Shown here: one piece after another, positions 16,336 through 23,870 of the stretch | How the letters are laid out: the number at the start of each line of letters is the position of its first letter | How positions within the stretch are numbered: the first letter of the stretch is position 1 | Source of the DNA: a virus | DNA length: 24,251 nucleotides | Strand: one strand, 5' to 3' | Virus record (IMG/VR): IMGVR_UViG_3300005294_000073 | Coordinates: 1-24,251 of that record | Translations under genes and position numbers: made by a program | The notes under the pieces: model-generated | Databases searched by the model: none | Told to the model about the DNA's origin: nothing | Seen by the model: only the letters and a program-made list of their open reading frames with translations

Positions 16336-16810
16336 CCTTCTCCGTAAATAAATTGTGATGCTTGCCGATCAGTTCCAGGGCTTCCTTGGCGCTGTAGACT
16401 TCTATCTTGAAACCGCCGGCGGACGCGGGTGTGATCGACTTGATCAGGTGACCATATTGCTCAAACGTTTCTGGCTTGAGCCGCACCATTTGACGATCAC
16501 CCATGTAGGTTCCCTCTTTGTCCAGGATGGGCACATCATAGAGCTCCGTGAGTTCAGCCATGTTTGTGCGTGCCATATCCGCCAGGCGAGCCATGACCTC
16601 CTCCTGCTCCATCAATTTATCCTTCATCAGCTCCTTGATTCGTGCCCGAATGTCTAGTTTTGACAAGTTTTGGGAAGCTATTTTCCTGGCTGTCTTTTTG
16701 GAATAGCCGGCTTCGATCGCAGCGCGCGTGCCATTCCAGTTGACGACATACGCTCTGCAAAAGGCGTCTTCCCTATCGGTCAGGGTCTTTCCCTTCGGTG
16801 GCTTTGGCAT
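16247..16810 (-). CDS. Terminase small subunit
   Basis: The protein has 187 residues and starts at ATG 16810, four bases after the fusion gene stop. The N-terminus TDREDAFCRAYVVNWNGTRAAIEAGYSKKTARKIASQNL is the classic helix-turn-helix opening of the Terminase_2 family (TerS), which binds the packaging site on phage DNA and hands it to the large subunit. Residues 45-130 are helical and would form the oligomerisation core. The C-terminal arginine-rich tail (DAARARRTR) is likely the part that touches the large subunit. It overlaps the large terminase gene by 89 bases. Confidence 0.93.
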   Translation of the reverse strand: MPKPPKGKTLTDREDAFCRAYVVNWNGTRAAIEAGYSKKTARKIASQNLSKLDIRARIKELMKDKLMEQEEVMARLADMARTNMAELTELYDVPILDKEGTYMGDRQMVRLKPETFEQYGHLIKSITPASAGGFKIEVYSAKEALELIGKHHNLFTEKDDEGNPITDEQRVARVVAILDAARARRTR

Positions 16811-16814
16811 GCCG

Positions 16815-18926
16815 TTACCGTCGTAACGCCTCCACGATCTGCAAATAGTATGCTGGCAAAACGAAGTCCTTCACGTGACCCTTCGCGCCGCGGGCATATA
16901 GAACGATATTCTGCCGGTACCAAAATTCCATTTCCTCGCAACTCCGGATGTCCGGCTGATGCCAGGCGGGCCCGAATCCCTCCTGGGCAAACAGATCCGC
17001 CCACCAGGATTGCCATTGCTCGTTGACATGCCCGGTCCCGCCCTGGCGGGGAATGGCAGCCGAGAACAAGACTCGGTCCGACAGGGAGCACAGAAAGTGG
17101 ACCAATCCTGCCGCGCGACTGGGTTTCAGATGCTCAGCCACTTCCAGGCACAGGCACAAGTCGAATGTGCGGTCCAGCTGGGGGAACTCCCGGTTGAGGT
17201 CGCATTCGACGAGCCGCTCAGGCAGGATCAATAAGTCCTCGCGCCTCACCCGGTAGTCGACCCCGGTGTAATCCGAGTGCCCATTGCTCCATTCGCCCAC
17301 GCCACAGCCGATGTCGACGATCGATTTCGGTTTGATACCGATTTCACCCAGAGCGCGCATAACCACACGGGCAGAAGCAATGCTCCCTTCGCTGATGGCG
17401 TCGTAATAACGCGTGGTGTATTGGTGACGCCAGGACCAGGTGCCGATATATTCACGAAGCGTGCGCTGATCCATCCGTCTGATCTTCTCGATCTCCTCGT
17501 TGTTATGCTGGAAGTACGGATTGCTTGGGGTCGAGTCGGGCCCGACCCAGTGGTTCATGTGGAAGAGCGATCCCCTTACGCGACGGATATCGAAGCCCAG
17601 GATCTTCGCCCGGTCGTGCCGCTCACAGTCCTCCGGCCCAAACGAGATGAAGTTTTCGTTCTCCATCCCCGCATCAATGAACGATTCCTTGTTCCACAGC
17701 ACTGCACCGCCCACGCTGTTGTGGTCAAGCGTACGGCCTTTGAAGACCGTATTCCCCACGATCCCAATATCGCGTGCGCCATGGATCCGCGGCCACCAGT
17801 CCTCCCGACGCATGCGAGCAAAACGACCATCATATGGGTAAACCATATCCGCGCCTGCCCGCAAGCTTTCCACAGCCATCAGGATCTGCGCGGGCGGAAT
17901 GATCACATCCACGTCCCAATTGGCGATGTAGGGCGTTTCCGCCGAAACGGCCATGTCGTTGAGCATCTTCGTCCGGTGAAACACATCCGAGTCCAATGTC
18001 ATATACTTGCCCCACTGAGCGGTGTACTCAAATTTATTTCCGCCCTGCTCGCAAAAGATGTAGTTTGCATCGATGGAGGATTGGAGCATATAGAGGATCA
18101 GATTAAGATTTTCCTTCCGGTGTTCATGGTCATAGCGGAGAGGGATGGTAAACGTCAGGTCGCGCAGCGGGATTTTATACGACTCTCTCTTGTACTCCGT
18201 CCAGCGCGCGGGGCGGTAGTCACGGATGTCCTTGCGTGCCAGGTGACCGGCATACATGTGCCCGCTGTGGATGATCTTCGAGTGGGATTTCTCTCCAAAC
18301 CAGGCGCACCACCAGCCAAAGGAGGAATTCGAGATAATGAAATGATCGCAGGCGCTTGCCAGGGCCAGGTCCTGGATGTCAGTATTGGATGAGGAGAAGT
18401 AGGCGTTAGGCAAGCCCTCGAACATCGTCCGGCAGTATTCGATATCGTCGGACGTGATCAGCAGGTTGAAGTCCTGCCAGTTGGGAAAGTGGGTCACCAG
18501 TGCATCAAGATAGAAATTCGGGGAGAGTTGGTAATAACCCGGGTTGCCGACATAATCGCCGCGGCGGACCTGGATGCAAATTGTTTCTCGCTGGAAAACA
18601 TCGAAGGCCGCTTTGCATTCCTGGACGAAAGAAGGCTTGAGCTTCAACCGCTGCGTGCCGAAGTATTTCTCGCTCTGCATATAGCCCAACAGGTCGCAAT
18701 CCCCGTGCAGGTCCCATTCGTAGTGGTGGAAGAATCGCTCCTCGACTTGAGTCGTCTGCAGGGGACCGTGAGGGATCTCGGTTTCGAAGTATGGCTCATA
18801 TGCCCAGGCGGGGAAGGCAGCCTGCGCGCCGTGCTTTTCGGCGAGACCCATCGTGGAGGCAATCTGAAAGAGCTGGTTGCCCAGGCGGCCGTATTTGCCG
18901 AGCTGAGAAAAGGAAATCGTGGTCAT
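16815..18926 (-). CDS. Three-domain GT11 fucosyltransferase / GT-A / methyltransferase fusion
   Basis: I place the start at ATG 18926, which overlaps the previous TAA; a GTG 15 bases earlier is less likely. The protein has 703 residues in three parts. Residues 1-245 resemble GT11 alpha-1,2-fucosyltransferases: GRLGNQLFQ at 13-21, IQVRRGDY at 118-125 and SNSSFGWWCAWFG at 199-211. Residues 255-480 look like a GT-A glycosyltransferase with a DVD metal motif at 338-340 and a Glyco_transf_7C-like stretch GGAVLWNKESF (406-416) plus PEDCERHDR. Residues 495-703 are a SAM methyltransferase: VDIGCGVGEW at 537-546 and CLEVAEHL at 593-600. All key motifs look intact, so one chain could add two sugars and a methyl cap. 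Acceptor and exact sugars are unknown. Confidence 0.9.
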   Translation of the reverse strand: MTTISFSQLGKYGRLGNQLFQIASTMGLAEKHGAQAAFPAWAYEPYFETEIPHGPLQTTQVEERFFHHYEWDLHGDCDLLGYMQSEKYFGTQRLKLKPSFVQECKAAFDVFQRETICIQVRRGDYVGNPGYYQLSPNFYLDALVTHFPNWQDFNLLITSDDIEYCRTMFEGLPNAYFSSSNTDIQDLALASACDHFIISNSSFGWWCAWFGEKSHSKIIHSGHMYAGHLARKDIRDYRPARWTEYKRESYKIPLRDLTFTIPLRYDHEHRKENLNLILYMLQSSIDANYIFCEQGGNKFEYTAQWGKYMTLDSDVFHRTKMLNDMAVSAETPYIANWDVDVIIPPAQILMAVESLRAGADMVYPYDGRFARMRREDWWPRIHGARDIGIVGNTVFKGRTLDHNSVGGAVLWNKESFIDAGMENENFISFGPEDCERHDRAKILGFDIRRVRGSLFHMNHWVGPDSTPSNPYFQHNNEEIEKIRRMDQRTLREYIGTWSWRHQYTTRYYDAISEGSIASARVVMRALGEIGIKPKSIVDIGCGVGEWSNGHSDYTGVDYRVRREDLLILPERLVECDLNREFPQLDRTFDLCLCLEVAEHLKPSRAAGLVHFLCSLSDRVLFSAAIPRQGGTGHVNEQWQSWWADLFAQEGFGPAWHQPDIRSCEEMEFWYRQNIVLYARGAKGHVKDFVLPAYYLQIVEALRR

Positions 18927-19330
18927 TATTTCTTGTTCCACGGCTTGAAGTTTTTCAATGTTTTGATGCTTGGAAATGTGCCGTTGAATGTGAGTACCCG
19001 ATCATCCAAGCCTACAAATGCACTGGGTTTGGATGAAGGAAAGTCGATATTCAGGATCAGTGCTGTGCGAGGTCGAGCAAGATTCGGATGATCGTTCCAG
19101 TATGCGGCGTCCCACTTTGCCAGCCATTCCCGCATCGCTTCGTTGCCACTCAGGGCTTCACTGCGTGTGGAGTAGATGCAAACATTGAAATGTTCGATCG
19201 CCTCGTAGAGAAATTCAATGGCACCATCGACCGGCGGATCAGGGATCACGTCGATACCTTTCCAGCCAGAAGTATAGGAATGGATGACACCATCGAAGTC
19301 GAGACAAAGGATAGGCTTCTGGTCTGGCAT
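18926..19330 (-). CDS. Small HAD-superfamily phosphatase, phage type
   Basis: I choose ATG 19330, preceded by GGCAGG, rather than a TTG six bases earlier; this gives 134 residues. HAD motif I is CLDFDGVIHSYT (nucleophile D11, acid/base D13). IYSTRSEAL gives motif II (T/S), and the GLDDR stretch gives the C-terminal acidic motif. No cap domain fits in this length. Proteins of this compact form (DFDGVIHSYTSGWKG-like N-terminus) recur in phage genomes and are annotated only as HAD hydrolases. It may act on a nucleotide or sugar phosphate. It follows the helical protein gene and its TAA overlaps the ATG of the large fusion gene, so it is in the same operon. Confidence 0.85.
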   Translation of the reverse strand: MPDQKPILCLDFDGVIHSYTSGWKGIDVIPDPPVDGAIEFLYEAIEHFNVCIYSTRSEALSGNEAMREWLAKWDAAYWNDHPNLARPRTALILNIDFPSSKPSAFVGLDDRVLTFNGTFPSIKTLKNFKPWNKK

Positions 19331-19332
19331 TC

Positions 19333-19515
19333 TCAACCTGCCATTCCCAAAACATAGGCCATATAGTAAGCCATCATCTTTTCGTATTCGGTAATGGTGA
19401 CCTGAATACGGCGCGCCTGTTCGCTCCGCTCTTCTGGCTTGATCTTCCGCAGAGCTTCAAGGGTTTCCTGCATTTTTTGTAAAACCTCTTCCGCTTCGTT
19501 TACCATCGTATTCAT
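19333..19515 (-). CDS. Small helical protein of about 60 residues
   Basis: It starts at ATG 19515, overlapping the upstream stop as ATGA; a second ATG at 19506 has a better-placed AAAGG and would give 57 residues. The protein is predicted to be almost all helix: a charged heptad-like N-half (EEVLQKMQETLEALRKI) and an aromatic, Met-rich C-terminal helix (EKMMAYYMAYVLGMAG). That fits a two-helix hairpin. It is also in the -1 frame relative to the zinc-ribbon gene, so it could be made as a frameshift extension of it. No family is recognised. Confidence 0.6.
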   Translation of the reverse strand: MNTMVNEAEEVLQKMQETLEALRKIKPEERSEQARRIQVTITEYEKMMAYYMAYVLGMAG

Positions 19516-19844
19516 CCTTTCTTGTTTTTTTTCTTGGGCTTTGAACCAAAACGCTTACGATAGTCAGGCTGGCTATTCTTGCCAGATTTATGCAACCTTG
19601 TGAGGGGCAAAAGCTGCTCTCCTATCGTCTTTCGAAGTTGCGGTGCGGGAATGGGACGCGCGGCCGGAACGGCTGCCAGATCTTTCTCGAACTCCATCTT
19701 GCGTTCCGTTTCCCAATCATTGAACCAGTTATTTTTATGGAATACCTCATCCTGCTTGACGCCGTATGTCTTGACACAGTTGTCACAGTATTTCTCATAC
19801 CCGCCTACGATTCGTTCACATTTGATGCACTGAGACGCGCTCAT
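19512..19844 (-). CDS. Small zinc-ribbon protein with basic tail
   Basis: The start at ATG 19844 gives 110 residues, with GGAG 13 bases upstream and only five bases after the methyltransferase stop. A longer frame from 19880 would overlap that gene. Cysteines 6, 9, 20 and 23 form CxxC-x10-CxxC, a classic zinc ribbon. The middle has a Trp/Glu/Lys helix (NNWFNDWETERKMEFEKDL), and the end is strongly basic (KPKKKNKKG), which suggests nucleic acid or RNA-polymerase contact. The basic tail codes through eight adenines and a C, giving an in-phase A AAA AAC slippery site (19524-19530). Function is unknown; a small transcription or nucleic acid-binding factor is the most natural guess. Confidence 0.75.
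   Translation of the reverse strand: MSASQCIKCERIVGGYEKYCDNCVKTYGVKQDEVFHKNNWFNDWETERKMEFEKDLAAVPAARPIPAPQLRKTIGEQLLPLTRLHKSGKNSQPDYRKRFGSKPKKKNKKG
19524..19530 (-). promoter_or_regulatory. Possible second -1 slippery heptamer
   Basis: In the zinc-ribbon gene, codons AAA AAA AAC give the heptamer A AAA AAC in phase. A -1 slip would continue as CAA GAA AGG and reach the ATG of the 60-residue gene in its frame, with no stop in between. No Shine-Dalgarno-like element or clear stem is seen near it, so it may be only the result of a Lys-rich tail. Confidence 0.35.
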
Positions 19845-19849
19845 TTTGA

Positions 19850-20503
19850 TCACCACTCCAGTTGTTTGTTCCCCTTGCACAGCAAAGGGGTTTCATCGGT
19901 AACAGTACACTCGAAATCAATCACGTCACTCGCGCTGCTGTGCGGGTTCCAGATCACGAATCCGTGCGGACACTTCCGGACCACATGCTCGACGTACCAG
20001 GCTTTTGTCTCATCGTCGAATTCCCCGAGGGCGTAGAAGGAAACGCAGAAATCGTAAGATCTCGGGTATTGGAAATGAGGAAGCGATAATCCAGTCTGCC
20101 TCTCCACTTCTGATAGATATTTATCCTGGAATTCTTTGACCTCATCCAGATCGAAGATGTAGTATCTGCCTGTATACCCCAGCGCGCGCAAGGTGGCATA
20201 GAACTGTCCCACACCCCCACCGATCTCCACGATGGATGACGGGTGTCGCTCGATCACCTTCTGCGCGTAGTGAATCATACGCAAGGCCGTCCCGGAGATC
20301 CCTGAAGGCTGACTTCGCCCGATGCTATCGATGCGGGTCAAGAGCTCCAGATCCACACCCTGGGGGGTTGGCCCGGGCCACTCGATCTCACCGAGCATGC
20401 GCTTGACCATCGGGTGATCTTTGAAATTGTGGACCGTGGAGGACGCGAGCGCTTCTATCCATTGCTGATACTCATGCTCCAGCCAGGCTTTATGATCGCT
20501 CAT
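19850..20503 (-). CDS. SAM-dependent methyltransferase, sugar O-methyltransferase-like
   Basis: The protein has 217 residues. A helical N-terminus of about 85 residues is followed by a Rossmann methyltransferase: motif I VEIGGGVGQF at 92-101 and an acidic strand end IFDLDEV near 117-122. The later stretch with FYALGEF matches the post-II region. The long N-terminal helical cap and GGGVG form are typical of putative sugar O-methyltransferases found in surface-glycan clusters. It overlaps the glycosyltransferase gene by 14 bases and has AGAGGTGG before its ATG. With a GT-B enzyme before it and a glycosyltransferase fusion after it, methyl capping of a glycan is the likely role; the acceptor is unknown, and a small-molecule methyltransferase cannot be excluded. 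Confidence 0.82.
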   Translation of the reverse strand: MSDHKAWLEHEYQQWIEALASSTVHNFKDHPMVKRMLGEIEWPGPTPQGVDLELLTRIDSIGRSQPSGISGTALRMIHYAQKVIERHPSSIVEIGGGVGQFYATLRALGYTGRYYIFDLDEVKEFQDKYLSEVERQTGLSLPHFQYPRSYDFCVSFYALGEFDDETKAWYVEHVVRKCPHGFVIWNPHSSASDVIDFECTVTDETPLLCKGNKQLEW

Positions 20504-21497
20504 CTATCCACCTCTCCAATATGTCGACCGCGCGCCGGGCACTGTGTCCGACATAGGGATATAGATCGGCGATCGCTTGGCGCCGTTCCTGCAGGCAGAT
20601 CGTTGCGTATTGTTCGAGTGTCTGATCTATCGCGTCGAATAATTCAAAGGGACTTTCCACGTTGATCCCGACATCCGAGTAATCCCAGAACCGGATCCCC
20701 CAGTGGATCTCTCTCCGGAACCAGGGCGCATTGAGCACGACGACCGGCTTGCCGGTCAAGAGAAACTCATACATCGTCGAGGACAAATCGTTGAGATAGA
20801 TATCCGCCAGGCGGCAGACCTCCCGGAAGTCTTCCACCCATTCGATTCCCACTCGCTCGAATGCCTCCCGGTAGATTGGCGCGGCCAGCGGGTGACTATG
20901 ACCGATTACCTGATAACGCTCCCCTAGCGCGAGCAGAATATCCTTGTAATGTTCCCAGGCGGAGCCGGATTCGGGTGGGTTCTCGTTTCTATTTCCCCAG
21001 TGGAAGGCGATTGCCAGCACAGGGCGACCGGGATCGACCGGGCGGGTCACCGGGACCCATTCCGAAAGATAGGCATCCATCTTCGGCGTGCCGATGACTG
21101 CACAGGGAGTTTGTCGGACCGCGCGGAAATGCCGGGCTACGTATTCATTTGGCAGGAGGGCAAAGCTGGCCCGGTCCCGATTCCCGATTGTCCCGTTCGG
21201 ATAGGCGGCCGTCCCGAATCCCTGGGTAACCCCGTGCTCGATGGTGATGATCTTGCGCTGCGGGTTGCGGATGACCTTGTTAAGATCACCATAAGCAGCG
21301 ACGATGATGGGGTTGTCGCCAGCAGGGATACCGCCCTGAAAGATTTCCAGGCGCGGCTCCCGGAGCTCCTGCCGCGCATAAGACTCGAGTTCCTGGGCAA
21401 TGTGGAACACGCCACGCCGCGCGTGTGGTAGGGCGTTATACACAGGCGCCATGTGATCGACATAATGAGGGCGGCGAGCAAAGAAGTCGAGCTGCAT
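20490..21497 (-). CDS. CDP-glycerol glycerophosphotransferase-like GT-B enzyme
   Basis: I place the start at ATG 21497, which overlaps the upstream TGA by one base and follows an AGGAGG six bases upstream; this gives 335 residues. An upstream in-frame start at 21536 would lie inside the previous gene. Motifs fit the TagB/TagF family of wall teichoic acid-type transferases: TIEHGVTQG with H88, IGHSHPLA with H200 and H202, and a donor-binding region LNDLSSTMYEF (D237, S239, S240) followed by GKPVVVLN. Family members move glycerol phosphate or related polyol or sugar units from CDP-linked donors to a glycan or lipid acceptor. At 335 residues this is the catalytic GT-B half only, with no extra membrane-binding N-terminus. 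The exact donor cannot be read from the sequence. Confidence 0.82.
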   Translation of the reverse strand: MQLDFFARRPHYVDHMAPVYNALPHARRGVFHIAQELESYARQELREPRLEIFQGGIPAGDNPIIVAAYGDLNKVIRNPQRKIITIEHGVTQGFGTAAYPNGTIGNRDRASFALLPNEYVARHFRAVRQTPCAVIGTPKMDAYLSEWVPVTRPVDPGRPVLAIAFHWGNRNENPPESGSAWEHYKDILLALGERYQVIGHSHPLAAPIYREAFERVGIEWVEDFREVCRLADIYLNDLSSTMYEFLLTGKPVVVLNAPWFRREIHWGIRFWDYSDVGINVESPFELFDAIDQTLEQYATICLQERRQAIADLYPYVGHSARRAVDILERWIDERS

Positions 21498-22039
21498 CAG
21501 GGTCCTCCTCGATTCAAATACAATTGGAATAGCCACCAGATAAAGGCGATGGTCCCGGTAACCGCGCCGACTGAGAGACTGACCAGCACTGCTTTGATGA
21601 TCGACCGCTTGAGATCGAGAAGGAAGGCCGCGGACTCGTCTTTCCGTCGCTTCTCAATGTCTGAGAGAGCCGAAGCCGCGGCGGCTTTGTACTTGTCTCC
21701 GGTATCCTGGTTTTGATCCTTTATATTCTGCTTCTGTGAGATCTTCGACTCAATCGCCCTGAGATTCTCTTCGGCGACCTTTCTCTCCCGCTCCGCTTCT
21801 TCGATCTCAAGCTCAAGTCTCTTTAATCGACTGTCAGAGGATTCCGCCTCGATCAATTGCAGAAGCTCGAGGATCTTGATATCGTTCCTTTGCATGATCG
21901 CGAGCCGGTTCGATTGCTCTTCCAGTGTGCTCGAAATCCGCTTCGTCATGGTGTCGATCAATGTGAAAAGCCGGGCGCCATCCTGCGCGGTAAATGGATC
22001 GGCGGGCCTAGGGGTGACGGGGATATCTTCCTTTGTCAT
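21497..22039 (-). CDS. Coiled-coil protein with C-terminal membrane anchor
   Basis: The protein has 180 residues. After a Pro-rich start, residues 22-65 are helical and residues 65-110 form a highly charged Glu/Arg/Lys coiled coil. A single hydrophobic segment at about 149-173 (SLSVGAVTGTIAFIWWLFQL) is preceded by Lys/Arg and followed by a short basic tail, so it is probably a tail-anchored inner membrane protein. The layout (coil, then one C-terminal membrane helix) recalls XhlA-type phage lysis accessory proteins, although those are much shorter. A partner role with the adjacent HD-GYP regulator is another option, because the two genes overlap as ATGA. Function is unknown. The gene's TGA overlaps the next ATG by one base. 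Confidence 0.75.
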   Translation of the reverse strand: MTKEDIPVTPRPADPFTAQDGARLFTLIDTMTKRISSTLEEQSNRLAIMQRNDIKILELLQLIEAESSDSRLKRLELEIEEAERERKVAEENLRAIESKISQKQNIKDQNQDTGDKYKAAAASALSDIEKRRKDESAAFLLDLKRSIIKAVLVSLSVGAVTGTIAFIWWLFQLYLNRGGP

Positions 22040-23016
22040 CCTCGTCCCACCATCTCTACAAATGTGTCGACCACCTCCGGATCAAATGACTTATTGCGCT
22101 CCTCGAGCAGATACGCGATCACCTTTGCCTTCTCCCAGGAGGCGCGATAGGGTCGATCATTGCTCAGCGCATCGTAGACGTCCACAACGGCAAAGAGCCG
22201 CGCGGCAAACGGGATATTGTTCCCCATCAGCCCGAGGGGATAGCCGGTGCCGTTCCACTTCTCGTGGTGGGAGCAGGGAATGTCCAGGGCATCCTTGAGG
22301 AAAGGGATATTCGCCAGCATCTCGCATGCCAGGGTCGGGTGCATCTCGATGATCTGCCGCTCCTCCTCGCTCAGCACATCCCGCTTAAGCAGCACGGCAT
22401 CCGGGACGCCCATCTTGCCGACGTCGTGCAGGAGGGCCCCGCGATAGATGCTCTTGAAGTCCTCACCGCCGAGCTCGAACGCCCGTGCCAGGCGCAAGGC
22501 CAGGTCCGTCGTGCGTTCCGTGTGGCCCTGGGTATAAGTGTCGCGCAGTTCCAATGCTTTGCCCCAGGCCATGATCGTCTGCTCGTAGGCGATCTCCATC
22601 TCCAACCGATTCTGGGCGCGATTCTGTTTCGCTCGAAGCTCCCGTCGGATTGCCAGGATCAGACGGGGCATGCGGTCCTTTGTAATGAAATCCGAGGCGC
22701 CGGCTTTCAGCAATTCCACCGCCACGTCTTCCTGGACCGTTCCGGAGAAGACAATCAACGGGACATCCAGACCGCTCGCCCGCAGCAGTTCGAGTGCCCG
22801 GTACGGTGTAAAGCGCGGCATACGATAGTCACAAACAATCACGTCCCAGGCGCTCTCGAGCAAAGCGACCTGCATGGTCGCTCCCGTCTCCACGCGCTGG
22901 TGGGTCAGTAGGAACCCCGCACGTTTTAAGGCATCCACGATCAGATCCTCGTCTTCGCGCGAGTCTTCGATCAATAACATGAGCAGCCGGAGGGATGAAG
23001 ATGAAGTCGGGCTCAT
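22036..23016 (-). CDS. Response regulator with REC and HD-GYP domains
   Basis: The protein has 326 residues. Residues 10-125 form a receiver domain: acidic pair E17/D18, phospho-acceptor D63 in VCDYRMP, S91 in VFSGT and K113. Residues 145-320 form an HD-GYP domain: H165, HD at 197-198 with K201 (LLHDVGKMGVP), H226, HHE at 250-252 and GTGYP at 256-260. These are the metal ligands and signature residues of this family, which hydrolyses cyclic di-GMP to pGpG or GMP, so the enzyme looks intact. The receiver suggests control by a host histidine kinase; no kinase lies nearby. It shares ATGA junctions with both neighbours, so it belongs to the phage operon rather than to a stray host gene. A degenerate receiver that signals without phosphorylation is possible but not suggested by the residues. 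Confidence 0.92.
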   Translation of the reverse strand: MSPTSSSSLRLLMLLIEDSREDEDLIVDALKRAGFLLTHQRVETGATMQVALLESAWDVIVCDYRMPRFTPYRALELLRASGLDVPLIVFSGTVQEDVAVELLKAGASDFITKDRMPRLILAIRRELRAKQNRAQNRLEMEIAYEQTIMAWGKALELRDTYTQGHTERTTDLALRLARAFELGGEDFKSIYRGALLHDVGKMGVPDAVLLKRDVLSEEERQIIEMHPTLACEMLANIPFLKDALDIPCSHHEKWNGTGYPLGLMGNNIPFAARLFAVVDVYDALSNDRPYRASWEKAKVIAYLLEERNKSFDPEVVDTFVEMVGRG

Positions 23017-23870
23017 GCGGACCTGTAGGGACTGGGGAGGGGTGCGTCTGGAGCGATCGGCACCAGGTTCGCCAGCGGATAGAGCACATCGCCATACCCG
23101 TGATTGGAGATGTGGGGCATGAAAGAATAGGGCGTATGATCACCGGTCCAGGGATAGAGCCCGCCGCGCGGGAACTGGACCACCTCGCCGGCGTTGTTCA
23201 CGATGTTCGCCACAGCGAACTTGTCAGGGTCGGTCTGGGGTGAATACAGATAATCGTCCGGGTTGACATCCTCGACTCTCTTTGGGTAGATCCTGCCGGG
23301 TTTCAGTGGGGGAGGCTGGCGGCTGTCAAAGGTCCAGACATTGAGAACGTTACTCGCGGTGGTCAGGAGCGAGGCGAACGAGGCTCGAGCCGCCATGAAT
23401 GTGGTCTGCCTCCTGATCAGTGTCACGGCAAGCGTGTACACCTCCTTGATCGCCTGGATCAGGCTGTATTGCGGCATGCCGGTCAGCACGTTGCGCACGC
23501 AGCTGCGGACCTTGTCCAGGTTGGGCGGCTTGCAGTCCAGATCTCGCCGGTGGAAATAGTCTGCCTTCGGGCTGCCGGGTTTCCGGAATCCCGTCTGGTT
23601 GGAAAATGCCAGCGCTTTATCCAGGAGCAGATAGACATCCTCCAGGTCCATGGCATAGTTCGCAGATCGAAGACCATATTGCCACTGCTCATCCATGAAG
23701 GCGTGAGGATCATCCTTGAGGATCACCACAGCTGGGCAGGGCGCGCAGGGACGAATGAAGCCGAACAGCTCCCGGTCCTCGCGAATCATCCACATTGGCG
23801 CGTGTGTCGGCTGGATGACCTGGCCGGTCGGTCGCTTCTCGATCGCTGTTTGAACAGAAACAAATTTCAT
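23013..23870 (-). CDS. Hypothetical protein of 285 residues
   Basis: It starts at ATG 23870, inside the stop of the upstream gene, and its own TGA overlaps the next ATG at 23016. This double ATGA coupling supports a real gene. The N-terminal half has a Cys pair in a PCAPCP context and Trp-rich segments, and the middle is helical. The C-terminal 90 residues are rich in Pro, Tyr, Gly and Asp and look like an extended, loop-rich beta domain. No transmembrane segment or signal peptide is seen. Position at the upstream edge of the packaging genes would fit a virion-associated or host-interaction protein, but that is only inference. I recognise no family. Confidence 0.75.
   Translation of the reverse strand: MKFVSVQTAIEKRPTGQVIQPTHAPMWMIREDRELFGFIRPCAPCPAVVILKDDPHAFMDEQWQYGLRSANYAMDLEDVYLLLDKALAFSNQTGFRKPGSPKADYFHRRDLDCKPPNLDKVRSCVRNVLTGMPQYSLIQAIKEVYTLAVTLIRRQTTFMAARASFASLLTTASNVLNVWTFDSRQPPPLKPGRIYPKRVEDVNPDDYLYSPQTDPDKFAVANIVNNAGEVVQFPRGGLYPWTGDHTPYSFMPHISNHGYGDVLYPLANLVPIAPDAPLPSPYRSA

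Noticed and set aside
19333-19515. Resemblance of the 60-residue helical protein to Acb2/Tad1-type anti-defence hairpins
   Set aside because: Only a vague helical pattern near the C-terminus is shared; the N-terminal ligand-binding part is absent, and I cannot run a profile search.
21497-21536. Longer start for the CDP-glycerol transferase-like gene at 21536
   Set aside because: It would overlap the membrane protein gene by 40 bases, while ATG 21497 has AGGAGG six bases upstream and a one-base stop/start overlap.
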